A stretch of DNA of 15,370 nt. Origin: CAZDIO01 sp964505555 (GTDB lineage: Bacteria; Bdellovibrionota_C; UBA2361; SZUA-149; CAZDIO01). Of the stretch, positions 1-6,944 are shown piece after piece; positions within the stretch are counted from its first letter, which is position 1, and the number at the start of each line of letters is the position of its first letter. The notes under the pieces were generated by a model, which had not been told where the DNA came from, ran no database searches, and worked only from the letters and a program-made list of their open reading frames with translations. Both the position numbers and the translations under genes were made by a program. The stretch is from positions 1 through 15,370 of the forward strand of contig CAZDIO010000040.1 of the NCBI GenBank assembly GCA_964505555.1. The letters run 5' to 3'.

Positions 1-201
1 TCTCTGTCCTTTCTAGTCGATGCACCCGAGACCCGAGCGTGCCCTTATCGTTGCTCCCTATCTGTCGTTGCGAGCGCAGCGAAGCAATCTCATATCACGA
101 ATGAGGGTTCGAGATTGCTTCGCTTCGCTCGCAACGACAGATAGGGAGCAACGATAAGGGCACGCTCGGGTCTCGGGTGCATCGACTAGAAAGGACAGAG
201 A
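1..201. repeat. 91-bp-arm palindrome, copy 1 of the GTCGTTGCGAG repeat family
   Basis: Bases 1-91 are the reverse complement of 111-201 with one mismatch (77 against 125), leaving a 19-nt loop at 92-110. The family core is 62-140 (CTGTCGTTGCGAGCG at one end, its complement at the other). The outer 61 bp on each side (1-61 and 141-201) are not shared with the other copies, yet mirror each other perfectly. The structure starts 10 bp after the stop codon of the minus-strand glycosyltransferase gene, so its transcript would fold and could be terminated or protected there. The left arm begins at the first base of the window, so its full extent is unknown and a fold-back assembly artefact must be considered. 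Confidence 0.9.
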
Positions 202-210
202 AATTACTCC

Positions 211-984
211 TTACCTGCTGATGCGAACAGCCTTCTTACAGATCTCCATCACCGCCCGAAAGTACCACCGCAAATAATGCGGCATCCAGGAAAACACCCG
301 GAACTTACTCTGTCCCAGTGTTCGATCTCGCCATTCGGTTGGAATCTCCACAATCTTATCTCCATCCCGATACGCCTTAAAACAAAGCTCAAGGGCTACT
401 TCAAACCCGCCCTTACTTTCAATTCGTTGCGAAGCTAACCACGCTCCATCATAGAGCTTAAAATTATTCGTAGGATCTGCCGTAGGAAACCCGATCAACC
501 GTAATGACTTCCCCGCAACTCGTGAGAGGTTACTCTTTAACCACCCACCCCCATACTGCTTTCCTCCCCGCATATACCGAGAGGGAGAAACAACGGTCGC
601 ACCTTGCTTCCACAGCTCAATCATATCTGAAACAATTGAGAGCTTATCTGAGTTATCTCCCATTACAACAATTACTGGACCAGGAACTGCCTGAGAAAAC
701 CCAAACCGCAGCGCATGGATTACTCCCCGTCCAAAAGTGTTTCGCAACGCTCGGACTCGGTCATCTCTCTTTTGTATCTCTTCAATAAATGGAAGCGAGG
801 TGTCTCCTTCGAGGTCATATACAAAGGTCATGAGATCGAAGGGTACCCCCTCTGCCAACAACGTTTCATATAAAATTCTGACGTTTTCCCCTTCGTTGTA
901 AATAGGGACTAAGAGCTGTACGCTTAGATTACTATTCTCAATTGCATTTTTTGAAAGTGCTTGAGTAGCTCGTGTGTCAATCAT
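211..984 (-). CDS. GT2 glycosyltransferase, polyprenol-phosphate sugar transferase type
   Basis: A 257-residue GT-A-fold family 2 enzyme that should move a sugar from a nucleotide donor to a lipid phosphate or a growing glycan on the cytoplasmic face of the membrane. Visible motifs in order: VPIYNEGEN (26-34), the YDLEGD acidic patch (56-61), VVMGDNSD (106-113, where DPM1-type enzymes have the DAD/DxD metal site), DPTNNFKLY (170-178) and IPTEWRDRTLGQSKF (214-228), the usual DPM1/DPM-like block before the C-terminal end. No transmembrane helices follow the catalytic domain, unlike GtrB- or ArnC-type proteins, so it is the short soluble form. It is last in the minus-strand cluster, separated from the epimerase by 127 bp containing a degenerate palindrome. 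No clear SD precedes the ATG. The family is certain; donor and acceptor are not. Confidence 0.9.
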   Translation of the reverse strand: MIDTRATQALSKNAIENSNLSVQLLVPIYNEGENVRILYETLLAEGVPFDLMTFVYDLEGDTSLPFIEEIQKRDDRVRALRNTFGRGVIHALRFGFSQAVPGPVIVVMGDNSDKLSIVSDMIELWKQGATVVSPSRYMRGGKQYGGGWLKSNLSRVAGKSLRLIGFPTADPTNNFKLYDGAWLASQRIESKGGFEVALELCFKAYRDGDKIVEIPTEWRDRTLGQSKFRVFSWMPHYLRWYFRAVMEICKKAVRISR

Positions 985-1007
985 GATAATTCAGCCAATT
1001 GCGCTAT

Positions 1008-1060
1008 GAGATTGCTTCGCGGAGTTTATCCAGAGCGCAGCGTGGGGCTCGAAACGACAG
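1008..1060. repeat. Degenerate, interrupted copy of the palindromic repeat family
   Basis: Bases 1008-1020 (GAGATTGCTTCGC) and 1047-1060 (GCTCGAAACGACAG) match two ends of one arm of the family core, with one mismatch. The three bases normally between them are replaced by a 26-nt segment, 1021-1046 (starts GGAGTTTATCC, ends GCAGCGTGGG). Only one arm is present, so no long hairpin forms. It lies between the epimerase and GT2 genes of the minus-strand cluster. Confidence 0.7.
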
Positions 1061-1111
1061 AAAGGGATTTGCCTTCGCCTTTTTCGTCACCTCTTACAGC
1101 ACCCCCCTCCC

Positions 1112-2131
1112 CTAAATATTTCCAAGCCCCACCTGCTCCCTCACCCAAGGGATCACCTCATCCAACACCCTATCCAAAGGGGTCACAGCCTCAAACCCTA
1201 AAACCCGCTTCGCCTTCGAACAATCAGGAACTCTCCGCTGTACATCGTGTAAAAACGGCTCATCAAGATGATACTGAAACGGTTTACCAGGATTAACCTT
1301 GCGCCAGATAAGCTCCGCAAGTTCAAGCACCGTAGTTGAAACTTCTGTTGAGAGATTAAAATCCTCATTCTCTGCTGCCGGTGCCTCAATCGCGAGGCGA
1401 ATACCCCGAGCTAAATCTCCCCCATATGTATAGTGCCGAACCTGTTTTCCATCGCCAAAGATATGCAGCGGATCTTGGCCCTTAATACACTTCTGAATCA
1501 GATCCGGAACCACATGTCCCATCGCCAGGCGGATATTTCCAGATAACACCTCACGATCACACAGCGCCCGATGCTCTCCCGTGCCTACACAGTTAAACGG
1601 TCTAACGATCGTATGGGCAAGCCCATACTGCTGAAGGGCACCGAGTGCAAAATACTCACACGCTAACTTCTGAAACCCATACGTGCTCTTTGGTGGCGGG
1701 GAAGTAAGTTGCGCACCCTCCGGGGTTGGAAACACACTTGAAGACTCAAAGACCATACTTGAGCTGATGATAGTGATCTTTTGTAAGCGCTTATTTTTAA
1801 ACGCATCTATCGCCGCATCAAAGGTCGAAGCAACGATCCGCTCATTTTCTGCCATCAGATCATAGGCAAACTCATGAAAGTAACTGATCCCCCCGATCAT
1901 CGCCGCCCCGGCAAGAAGGTGGTCACAATCTTCAAGAAGCTCACTTAAAAAAGAAACGTTCTTAATATCTCCCCGGTAAAACTTATATCGTGGATGATCG
2001 TCGTAGGATTTTTTTACCTCACCATACTTTGAGTAATTATCAACTCCGACCACTTCCCATCCCTGAGAAAGGAGCTCAGATACAACATATCCACCGATAA
2101 ACCCCGCAGAGCCCGTAACTAGAATCTTCAT
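1112..2131 (-). CDS. NAD-dependent epimerase/dehydratase (extended SDR, sugar nucleotide)
   Basis: A 339-residue extended short-chain dehydrogenase acting on a nucleotide sugar in the cytoplasm. The Rossmann motif GSAGFIGG is at residues 7-14, an acidic residue D31 follows beta-2 (NAD preference), the serine block SSS is at 123-125 and the catalytic YGFQK (Y151, K155) matches YxxxK. RPFNCVG (177-183) and VPD (208-210) form the substrate side, and RVPDCSKAKRVLGF (300-313) is the usual C-terminal signature. This fits UDP-glucose/glucuronate 4-epimerases and UDP-glucuronate decarboxylases; these cannot be told apart by eye. The start codon overlaps the upstream dehydrogenase stop as ATGA, and GGAGATCGGAAAG lies just upstream inside that gene, indicating translational coupling. 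The pair probably converts one sugar nucleotide in two steps. Confidence 0.92.
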   Translation of the reverse strand: MKILVTGSAGFIGGYVVSELLSQGWEVVGVDNYSKYGEVKKSYDDHPRYKFYRGDIKNVSFLSELLEDCDHLLAGAAMIGGISYFHEFAYDLMAENERIVASTFDAAIDAFKNKRLQKITIISSSMVFESSSVFPTPEGAQLTSPPPKSTYGFQKLACEYFALGALQQYGLAHTIVRPFNCVGTGEHRALCDREVLSGNIRLAMGHVVPDLIQKCIKGQDPLHIFGDGKQVRHYTYGGDLARGIRLAIEAPAAENEDFNLSTEVSTTVLELAELIWRKVNPGKPFQYHLDEPFLHDVQRRVPDCSKAKRVLGFEAVTPLDRVLDEVIPWVREQVGLGNI

Positions 2132-3366
2132 TTTTTTACTTTCCGATCTCCCACTTCCTGTTCATACCCCGGATACAGATCCACCGTGGAGCGCTCATAC
2201 ATTCCCCAGACATCAACTACCGGCACTGAAAATGAAAGCGTCTTATACTCTTCATGGGGAGTACACAAAATGAGCGCATTAGACTCCTGTAAAACAGTAG
2301 AGAGCTCAGCACTGTCTGGAAGATAGGGATCATGCCACAACACCCGAGCTCCCTGAAAAGAGAGACTTTTTTTAACTTTAAAACTCAGAGACTCACGGGT
2401 GTCATCGTTATCTGCTTTAAACGTCATCCCTAACAGACCAACCGTTTTTCCCCACAAGTTCCCCTCAAGATGCTTGACTACTTTTTCAACCACAAACGTT
2501 GCAAGTCCTTCATTAACAAGCATCGCGGGATGTCCAAGGTAGAATTGGCTATTAAAAAAGCTTGCAAGTTGCATCGTATCCTTAAACAGACACGGTCCTG
2601 CAGCAAAGCCAGGGGCTTTATACCCATGAGCACGGGGATACCGGTAGCGAATCGCTTGATAGATCCGTTGAAAATCCACCCCGTTTGATTCAGCAATCAT
2701 GTAAAACTGATTAGCGATCGCAAACTCTAAGTAACGCCAGGAGTTTGCCATCAGTTTTGTAATCTCAGCCTCAAGCGGAGTAAGTCGAATAATCTCCGGT
2801 GCGATCTCTCGAAAAAGTTCATATGCAGCTTGAAAGCTCTCCTCATCAAACGCAGAGACGATCTGCGGAAGATTATGAATCTCATCCAGGGCATACCCTT
2901 GAGAGACCCGCTCTGGACAAAAAGCAAAGGAGATGTTTTTTCCAAGCTCTGAAAGCCTCCGATAGAGATGCTCCATCGTGCCTGGAAAAAGGGTCGAGCG
3001 CATTACTACGAGCGTTCCTGCAGAGAAAAACTCCTCATATTGGGAGAAGATCTTTAACACCTCAGAGATTTTTGGATTTAGATGCTCATCAACTGGAGTT
3101 CCCACAACAAAGAAAAATATATCCGCCCCAGCGCAATCTTTTGGTTTTGAAGTTGCACGAAGTCCTTTTTTTAGAGCTTCTCGAAGCTCTTCGTTGCCGT
3201 TTTTTTCAAGAAACGGAAAGCGGCCGGCATTTACGGCTTGGACTGCTTTTTCGTTGATATCAACAAGAAGGGTCTCTGCTCCTGAAAGTGAAAACTTCAC
3301 CCCAAGAGGAAGACCCACATGTCCACACCCACCAATGATTGCGATTTTTTTCTGAGCTTTTGACAT
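2128..3366 (-). CDS. Nucleotide-sugar dehydrogenase (UDP-glucose/GDP-mannose dehydrogenase family)
   Basis: A 412-residue enzyme of the family that oxidises C6 of a UDP- or GDP-sugar to the uronic acid with two NAD+. The N-terminal NAD domain has IIGGCGHVGLPLG (10-22); VVGTPVDE (87-94), MRSTLFPGT (122-130) and FCPERVSQG (149-157, E152) follow. The central helix has ITKLMANSWRYLEFAIANQ with the catalytic lysine K204. The active-site cysteine is C259 in AAGPCLFKD, where UDP-glucose dehydrogenases usually have GGSCFPKD. The UDP-binding domain has MTFKADNDDTRES (314-326). All catalytic residues look present, so it should be active; the GPCLFKD loop argues for a substrate subgroup other than standard Ugd. 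The gene lies 35 bp after the GT-B-like gene and overlaps the epimerase by 4 bp. Confidence 0.93.
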   Translation of the reverse strand: MSKAQKKIAIIGGCGHVGLPLGVKFSLSGAETLLVDINEKAVQAVNAGRFPFLEKNGNEELREALKKGLRATSKPKDCAGADIFFFVVGTPVDEHLNPKISEVLKIFSQYEEFFSAGTLVVMRSTLFPGTMEHLYRRLSELGKNISFAFCPERVSQGYALDEIHNLPQIVSAFDEESFQAAYELFREIAPEIIRLTPLEAEITKLMANSWRYLEFAIANQFYMIAESNGVDFQRIYQAIRYRYPRAHGYKAPGFAAGPCLFKDTMQLASFFNSQFYLGHPAMLVNEGLATFVVEKVVKHLEGNLWGKTVGLLGMTFKADNDDTRESLSFKVKKSLSFQGARVLWHDPYLPDSAELSTVLQESNALILCTPHEEYKTLSFSVPVVDVWGMYERSTVDLYPGYEQEVGDRKVKK

Positions 3367-3401
3367 ATGCTAAGCCTAACTATTTTTCTGCTAATTCTCC
3401 C

Positions 3402-5216
3402 TTACACCTCAGAAAACGCCCGTGCTTTAATCTTTGAAATGAGTTGCGGAATTCTTCGTACCACCGCCCGTTTTAGTCGTCTCCACTCCCCTTCTTTTAC
3501 CATCCGCATCGCACGAAGAAGTAAGATATTGAGTTGATACATCCTTGTATAATCCCCAGGAACGAAACTTAACGCAAGAGATTGGGCATAGACCTCTTCT
3601 CCTCTACTGTTTCTTCCCAGTAAAGGAGCATCTTCTAAGAAGGGGTACCGAAGCTGCGAAAGTCCACCGAAAGAAAGAACCGGTGAATCTGTAACTTTTG
3701 AACAACCTGTAACTTTCAAACGAAGTGTAATTGTTAGTGTTAACTCCTCCCCACCTTCTGGGGTTTTTAAAAATGGAAAGTACAGTGTGATCGGTCCGTT
3801 TTGAGGAATTAATTGCGCGGGAACTGACTTTTTAATCAACACTCCGCCTGTTTTTCTAGAAACTACAAACTCTACCTCCCGAACGATATCCTTTGCATCC
3901 TCTTTAAGAATGGAAACAGGGATCTCAATGGCAGAGATATTTTCAGCAGGGACGATAAAACGTTGAATAAGTGGAGCTAAGGTTGAAACCATCGGCACAT
4001 CAACCATATCTCCTCGTGCACTAAGAAAAGATGGCCGCGCATAGACTAAGCCAAGAACCGGCTTTCCCTCTCCCACCTTTTTTGGAGCATTAAGAAAATT
4101 CACAAGAGGAAGAATCGTCTTATCCCAGGTGAAGCGCTCACGAACAAGGCGTGAGGCGTTTTCGCTTTTTTTCTTTACCAGATCGGGATTATTAAAAATC
4201 TCCTCGATTACACGTTCCGTCTCTGAAACACTCGTAGGATCAACGGTCCACCCCGCATCAAACTCACTGATATGTTCACTCAGCTCACTGTAATTATTAT
4301 AAATCACCGGAAGCCCACACCAGAGGTACTCAACGGTTCGTGTCGTAAACGCAAGTTCCCGCTCAATGTTATACTCCATCGCTTCAATGGCAACGTGCGC
4401 ACGGGTATAGATCTGGATCAACTCCTCTCGACCGATGTAGCCGTTACACTGAATCCGCTCCGAACGAGAGGAGAGCTCTTTTACTTTGGTAAAAAGTTGT
4501 TGAATTAATCTCTCTTCCGTAGTCCCACCAAACTCCTGATGCGGGGTGCCATAGATTTTAATCAATCCTTGATTTTTTCTCTCAATGGCGTTTGCGATAG
4601 TAAAGATCGCCTTGGCTTGATTCTGCCATGGAAACCAACCACCACCGGTGACAAAACAGGGAAACTGATCATTATTTTCAATCCGCTGAGGAAGCTCAGG
4701 ACTTAATGAAATTGGAATGTAGCGGATAAAATGCTCATCCTCTGGAACACGCCCCGCCTGAACGAGCCACCCGTAGAAGTAACTTCGTTGTCTCGTTCCC
4801 GCAGTTAACAGACAATCGGCCCGACTAAGGACACTAACTTTTTTTTCAGAACTTGCCTGATTTCCAAAAAGCTTTGTTTCAATCATCCGCGACCCGTGAA
4901 GATCAATAATCAGGGGCACGGAGATCTTTCCCCGCAGATCAAAGTGGTCCCAATTTGAGGCAAACAACACCGCATCGGGGTTTACCCGTTTGTAGATCTC
5001 ATCTTGCTCCCCGAAGTGCCAGAGGTACTCCTTTTGTTCAGGGGGGATCTTGCTCAAATTACTCTCAGTAAGGTAGGTAAATGCGGGCATAGAGGCGATG
5101 ACCTCAATGCCGTGGCTTTCTAAGCCTCTCATAAGCTGAAAGCACCTTAACCCCCCACCACTTGTGGGAAGATTAGAAAACGGCATTAAATCATTACTAA
5201 AAAGTAGAACTTTCAT
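3402..5216 (-). CDS. GT-B-like glycosyltransferase with C-terminal beta-rich domain (paralogue of 5301-6929)
   Basis: A 604-residue protein read from the ATG at 5214-5216. The frame is open to 5294, but the first 26 residues of that longer version have no counterpart in the paralogue, whereas MKVLLFSND aligns with MKILVFATD there. An N-terminal Rossmann-like half has the PTSG motif (17-20) and LIIDLHG (102-108). The second half has WFPWQNQ (194-200), KNQGLIKIYG (214-223), IERELAFTTRTVEYLWCGLPVIYNN split over 284-308, and DAGW (320-323); these resemble GT4-type donor-binding blocks. From about residue 410 a strand-rich region (QRFIVPAENISAIEIPV) resembles a jelly-roll-like domain. A basic tail follows, rich in R and K (about 555-604), possibly membrane-contacting. 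First gene of the minus arm. Precise family, donor and linkage are unknown. Confidence 0.85.
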   Translation of the reverse strand: MKVLLFSNDLMPFSNLPTSGGGLRCFQLMRGLESHGIEVIASMPAFTYLTESNLSKIPPEQKEYLWHFGEQDEIYKRVNPDAVLFASNWDHFDLRGKISVPLIIDLHGSRMIETKLFGNQASSEKKVSVLSRADCLLTAGTRQRSYFYGWLVQAGRVPEDEHFIRYIPISLSPELPQRIENNDQFPCFVTGGGWFPWQNQAKAIFTIANAIERKNQGLIKIYGTPHQEFGGTTEERLIQQLFTKVKELSSRSERIQCNGYIGREELIQIYTRAHVAIEAMEYNIERELAFTTRTVEYLWCGLPVIYNNYSELSEHISEFDAGWTVDPTSVSETERVIEEIFNNPDLVKKKSENASRLVRERFTWDKTILPLVNFLNAPKKVGEGKPVLGLVYARPSFLSARGDMVDVPMVSTLAPLIQRFIVPAENISAIEIPVSILKEDAKDIVREVEFVVSRKTGGVLIKKSVPAQLIPQNGPITLYFPFLKTPEGGEELTLTITLRLKVTGCSKVTDSPVLSFGGLSQLRYPFLEDAPLLGRNSRGEEVYAQSLALSFVPGDYTRMYQLNILLLRAMRMVKEGEWRRLKRAVVRRIPQLISKIKARAFSEV

Positions 5217-5300
5217 TTGAAAAAATGTTAATGTCGCAATTCTGGTCAGGTCACTAAGTTCGTAGAAAAACTGTTTGCCAAGGAAACGGTCCACTCATAC
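5217..5300. promoter_or_regulatory. Divergent promoter region between the two polysaccharide arms
   Basis: These 84 bp separate two start codons facing away from each other, so promoters for both arms must lie here or within the gene starts. It is richer in A and T than its flanks near 5217-5236. No convincing -35/-10 pair stands out by eye for either direction, and neither gene has a strong SD. The call rests on gene arrangement. Confidence 0.55.
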
Positions 5301-6929
5301 ATGAAAATTCTAGTATTTGCCACTGATGTACTTCCCCTTCCAGGCTATCCAACCAGTGGAACAGCGCTTCGCACTCACGGGATCATTCAGGGGTTACGAG
5401 CACACGGTCATACGGTCATTGAATCAGTTCCAAGAAGTGCTCTCTCTGGATTAAAAAAATCTCTTGATCTCGAAACACTCGATCCGTTCACCAAAGAAAA
5501 GATAAAAACATTTGATAATTTCTCCTTTGATTCCTTTAATCAACGAGACGTTGTCTCTGAAGTAAATCCAGATGCGATCATCTGTGGCCACTGGCCAGCG
5601 ATGACGATGCACTTAAAACCTTCACAACCGTTAATTATCGATCTCGCGGGCCCGCATCTTCTTGAGCGGCACTACCAAAAATCTCCTGGACAGGTCGGCG
5701 CAGTGCTTGGAAAGCTTGCAGTGATCGCTACGGCTGACTACTACATCGTCTCTGGTCAATCGCAGCGGTTATACTTTCTCTCCTTCATGATGCGTGGCCG
5801 GGTAGAAAATCCTGAAAAAAGGATGGTCACAATTCCGATGCCCCTTAACCCCACCCTTCCAGAACGAAAAGGAAACATCGACGGTTCAAACACCTACCCA
5901 CACTTTGTTTTTGCAGGTGTTTTTCTCCCCTGGCAAAACCCCCAAACAGGACTTGAACAGCTTGGAGAAACAGTTGCTAAGAAGAATCAGGGACGAATCA
6001 CCTTAATTGGAGGAAAGCACCCAAATTACGATATAAAACTTGGTGGCTATGAGAAGCTCTTTGAGAAGCTCTCAAAAAATCCCTTTGTTGAAACCCTCCC
6101 GATGCTTCCTTTTGATCGTTTCACCTCAGAGCTTTCTTCAAAAGATGTCGCCCTTGATCTCATGAAATGGAACCTCGAGCGGGAGCTTGCAGTTACTATC
6201 CGAACAACTACCTATCTGTGGGCAGGAGTTCCTGTAATCTACAACGACTATGCTGACCTAGGAAAACTCATCAAACGCTACAACGCCGGGTGGCAGGTCT
6301 CTCCAGAGAACAAAAACGCACTGAAAGAAGTGATTGATGAGATCTATGCTTCTCCTGAAGTAGTACTTGAGAAATCAAAAAACGCTCAACGTCTTGCCCG
6401 TGAGATCTTCTCTTGGGACGTTGCGGTAGAGCCACTTTTAAAACTCTTCTCCTCCCCAGAGCGGGTGCGTGTTCAAGAAACTGATATCTTAATTGATGGT
6501 CCAGATAATACCGATCTTCGAATATTTTCTAACCATGCTGTAAGGCAGCATTTTACCTGTCGGATTAACGGCCTTTCTCGCGTCGAGTGTCGGGTCGCCA
6601 CACACAACTTACAGATAAAAAAACCGGTAACCTTTCGACTCTATCAACGCGAATTAAGCGCCTCTCATACCCTCATTACTGAGCGCACAGCAAACGAAGA
6701 AAATCTAGAAAACAACGATTGGTTCTCCCTAGAGACACCACCGATCGCTGATTCTGCTGGAAGAGATTACATTCTAGAGATCGCCGCGGAGCAGACCAGA
6801 GAGGAAGAGAGCATCAGCCCCTGGGCGATGTCTGCAAGTCCCTACCCGATGAGAAAACTTGAATACGGAGAGCGTGCGTTAAAGAACTCCAGTATCTGCT
6901 TACGAACGATCTGCCTGCGGCAAGCATAA
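5301..6929 (+). CDS. GT-B-like glycosyltransferase with C-terminal beta-sandwich-like domain (paralogue of 3402-5216)
   Basis: A 542-residue protein with the same plan as the divergent gene. Shared blocks are MKILVFATD (1-9), PTSG (17-20), LIIDLAG (111-117), FLPWQN (208-213), KKNQGRITLIGG (227-238), NLERELAVTIRTTTYLWAG (291-309), PVIYNDY (311-317) and NAGW (328-331). Residues from about 400 carry the pattern RQHF, LSRVECRVAT (425-434), PVTFRLY (442-448), DWFSL (473-477) and PPIADSAGRDYILEI (480-494). I recognise this pattern as a beta-sandwich module attached to envelope-glycan proteins, though I cannot name it securely. The enzyme should be cytoplasmic and extend a lipid-linked glycan. It begins the plus arm, 15 bp before the next gene. 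No strong SD is visible. Family assignment is solid at the level of a glycosyltransferase, weak on donor and acceptor. Confidence 0.85.
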   Translation: MKILVFATDVLPLPGYPTSGTALRTHGIIQGLRAHGHTVIESVPRSALSGLKKSLDLETLDPFTKEKIKTFDNFSFDSFNQRDVVSEVNPDAIICGHWPAMTMHLKPSQPLIIDLAGPHLLERHYQKSPGQVGAVLGKLAVIATADYYIVSGQSQRLYFLSFMMRGRVENPEKRMVTIPMPLNPTLPERKGNIDGSNTYPHFVFAGVFLPWQNPQTGLEQLGETVAKKNQGRITLIGGKHPNYDIKLGGYEKLFEKLSKNPFVETLPMLPFDRFTSELSSKDVALDLMKWNLERELAVTIRTTTYLWAGVPVIYNDYADLGKLIKRYNAGWQVSPENKNALKEVIDEIYASPEVVLEKSKNAQRLAREIFSWDVAVEPLLKLFSSPERVRVQETDILIDGPDNTDLRIFSNHAVRQHFTCRINGLSRVECRVATHNLQIKKPVTFRLYQRELSASHTLITERTANEENLENNDWFSLETPPIADSAGRDYILEIAAEQTREEESISPWAMSASPYPMRKLEYGERALKNSSICLRTICLRQA

Positions 6930-6944
6930 AAACGAGCTCGCTGT

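Noticed and set aside
504..788. Plus-strand frame of 94 codons inside the GT2 gene
   Set aside because: It lies wholly opposite a strongly motif-supported gene, has no SD and gives low-complexity sequence; it is an antisense shadow.
961..1296. Plus-strand frame of 111 codons over the repeat and the epimerase 3' end
   Set aside because: The product is Pro/Ser-rich, starts within repeat sequence and runs antisense to the epimerase.
2799..3355. Two overlapping plus-strand frames opposite the dehydrogenase
   Set aside because: The dehydrogenase has every family motif on the other strand; these frames have no SD and no recognisable domains.
5217..5294. 26-codon N-terminal extension of the minus-strand glycosyltransferase
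   Set aside because: The paralogue begins at the residue equivalent to the internal ATG at 5216, and the extension would occupy nearly all of the shared promoter region.
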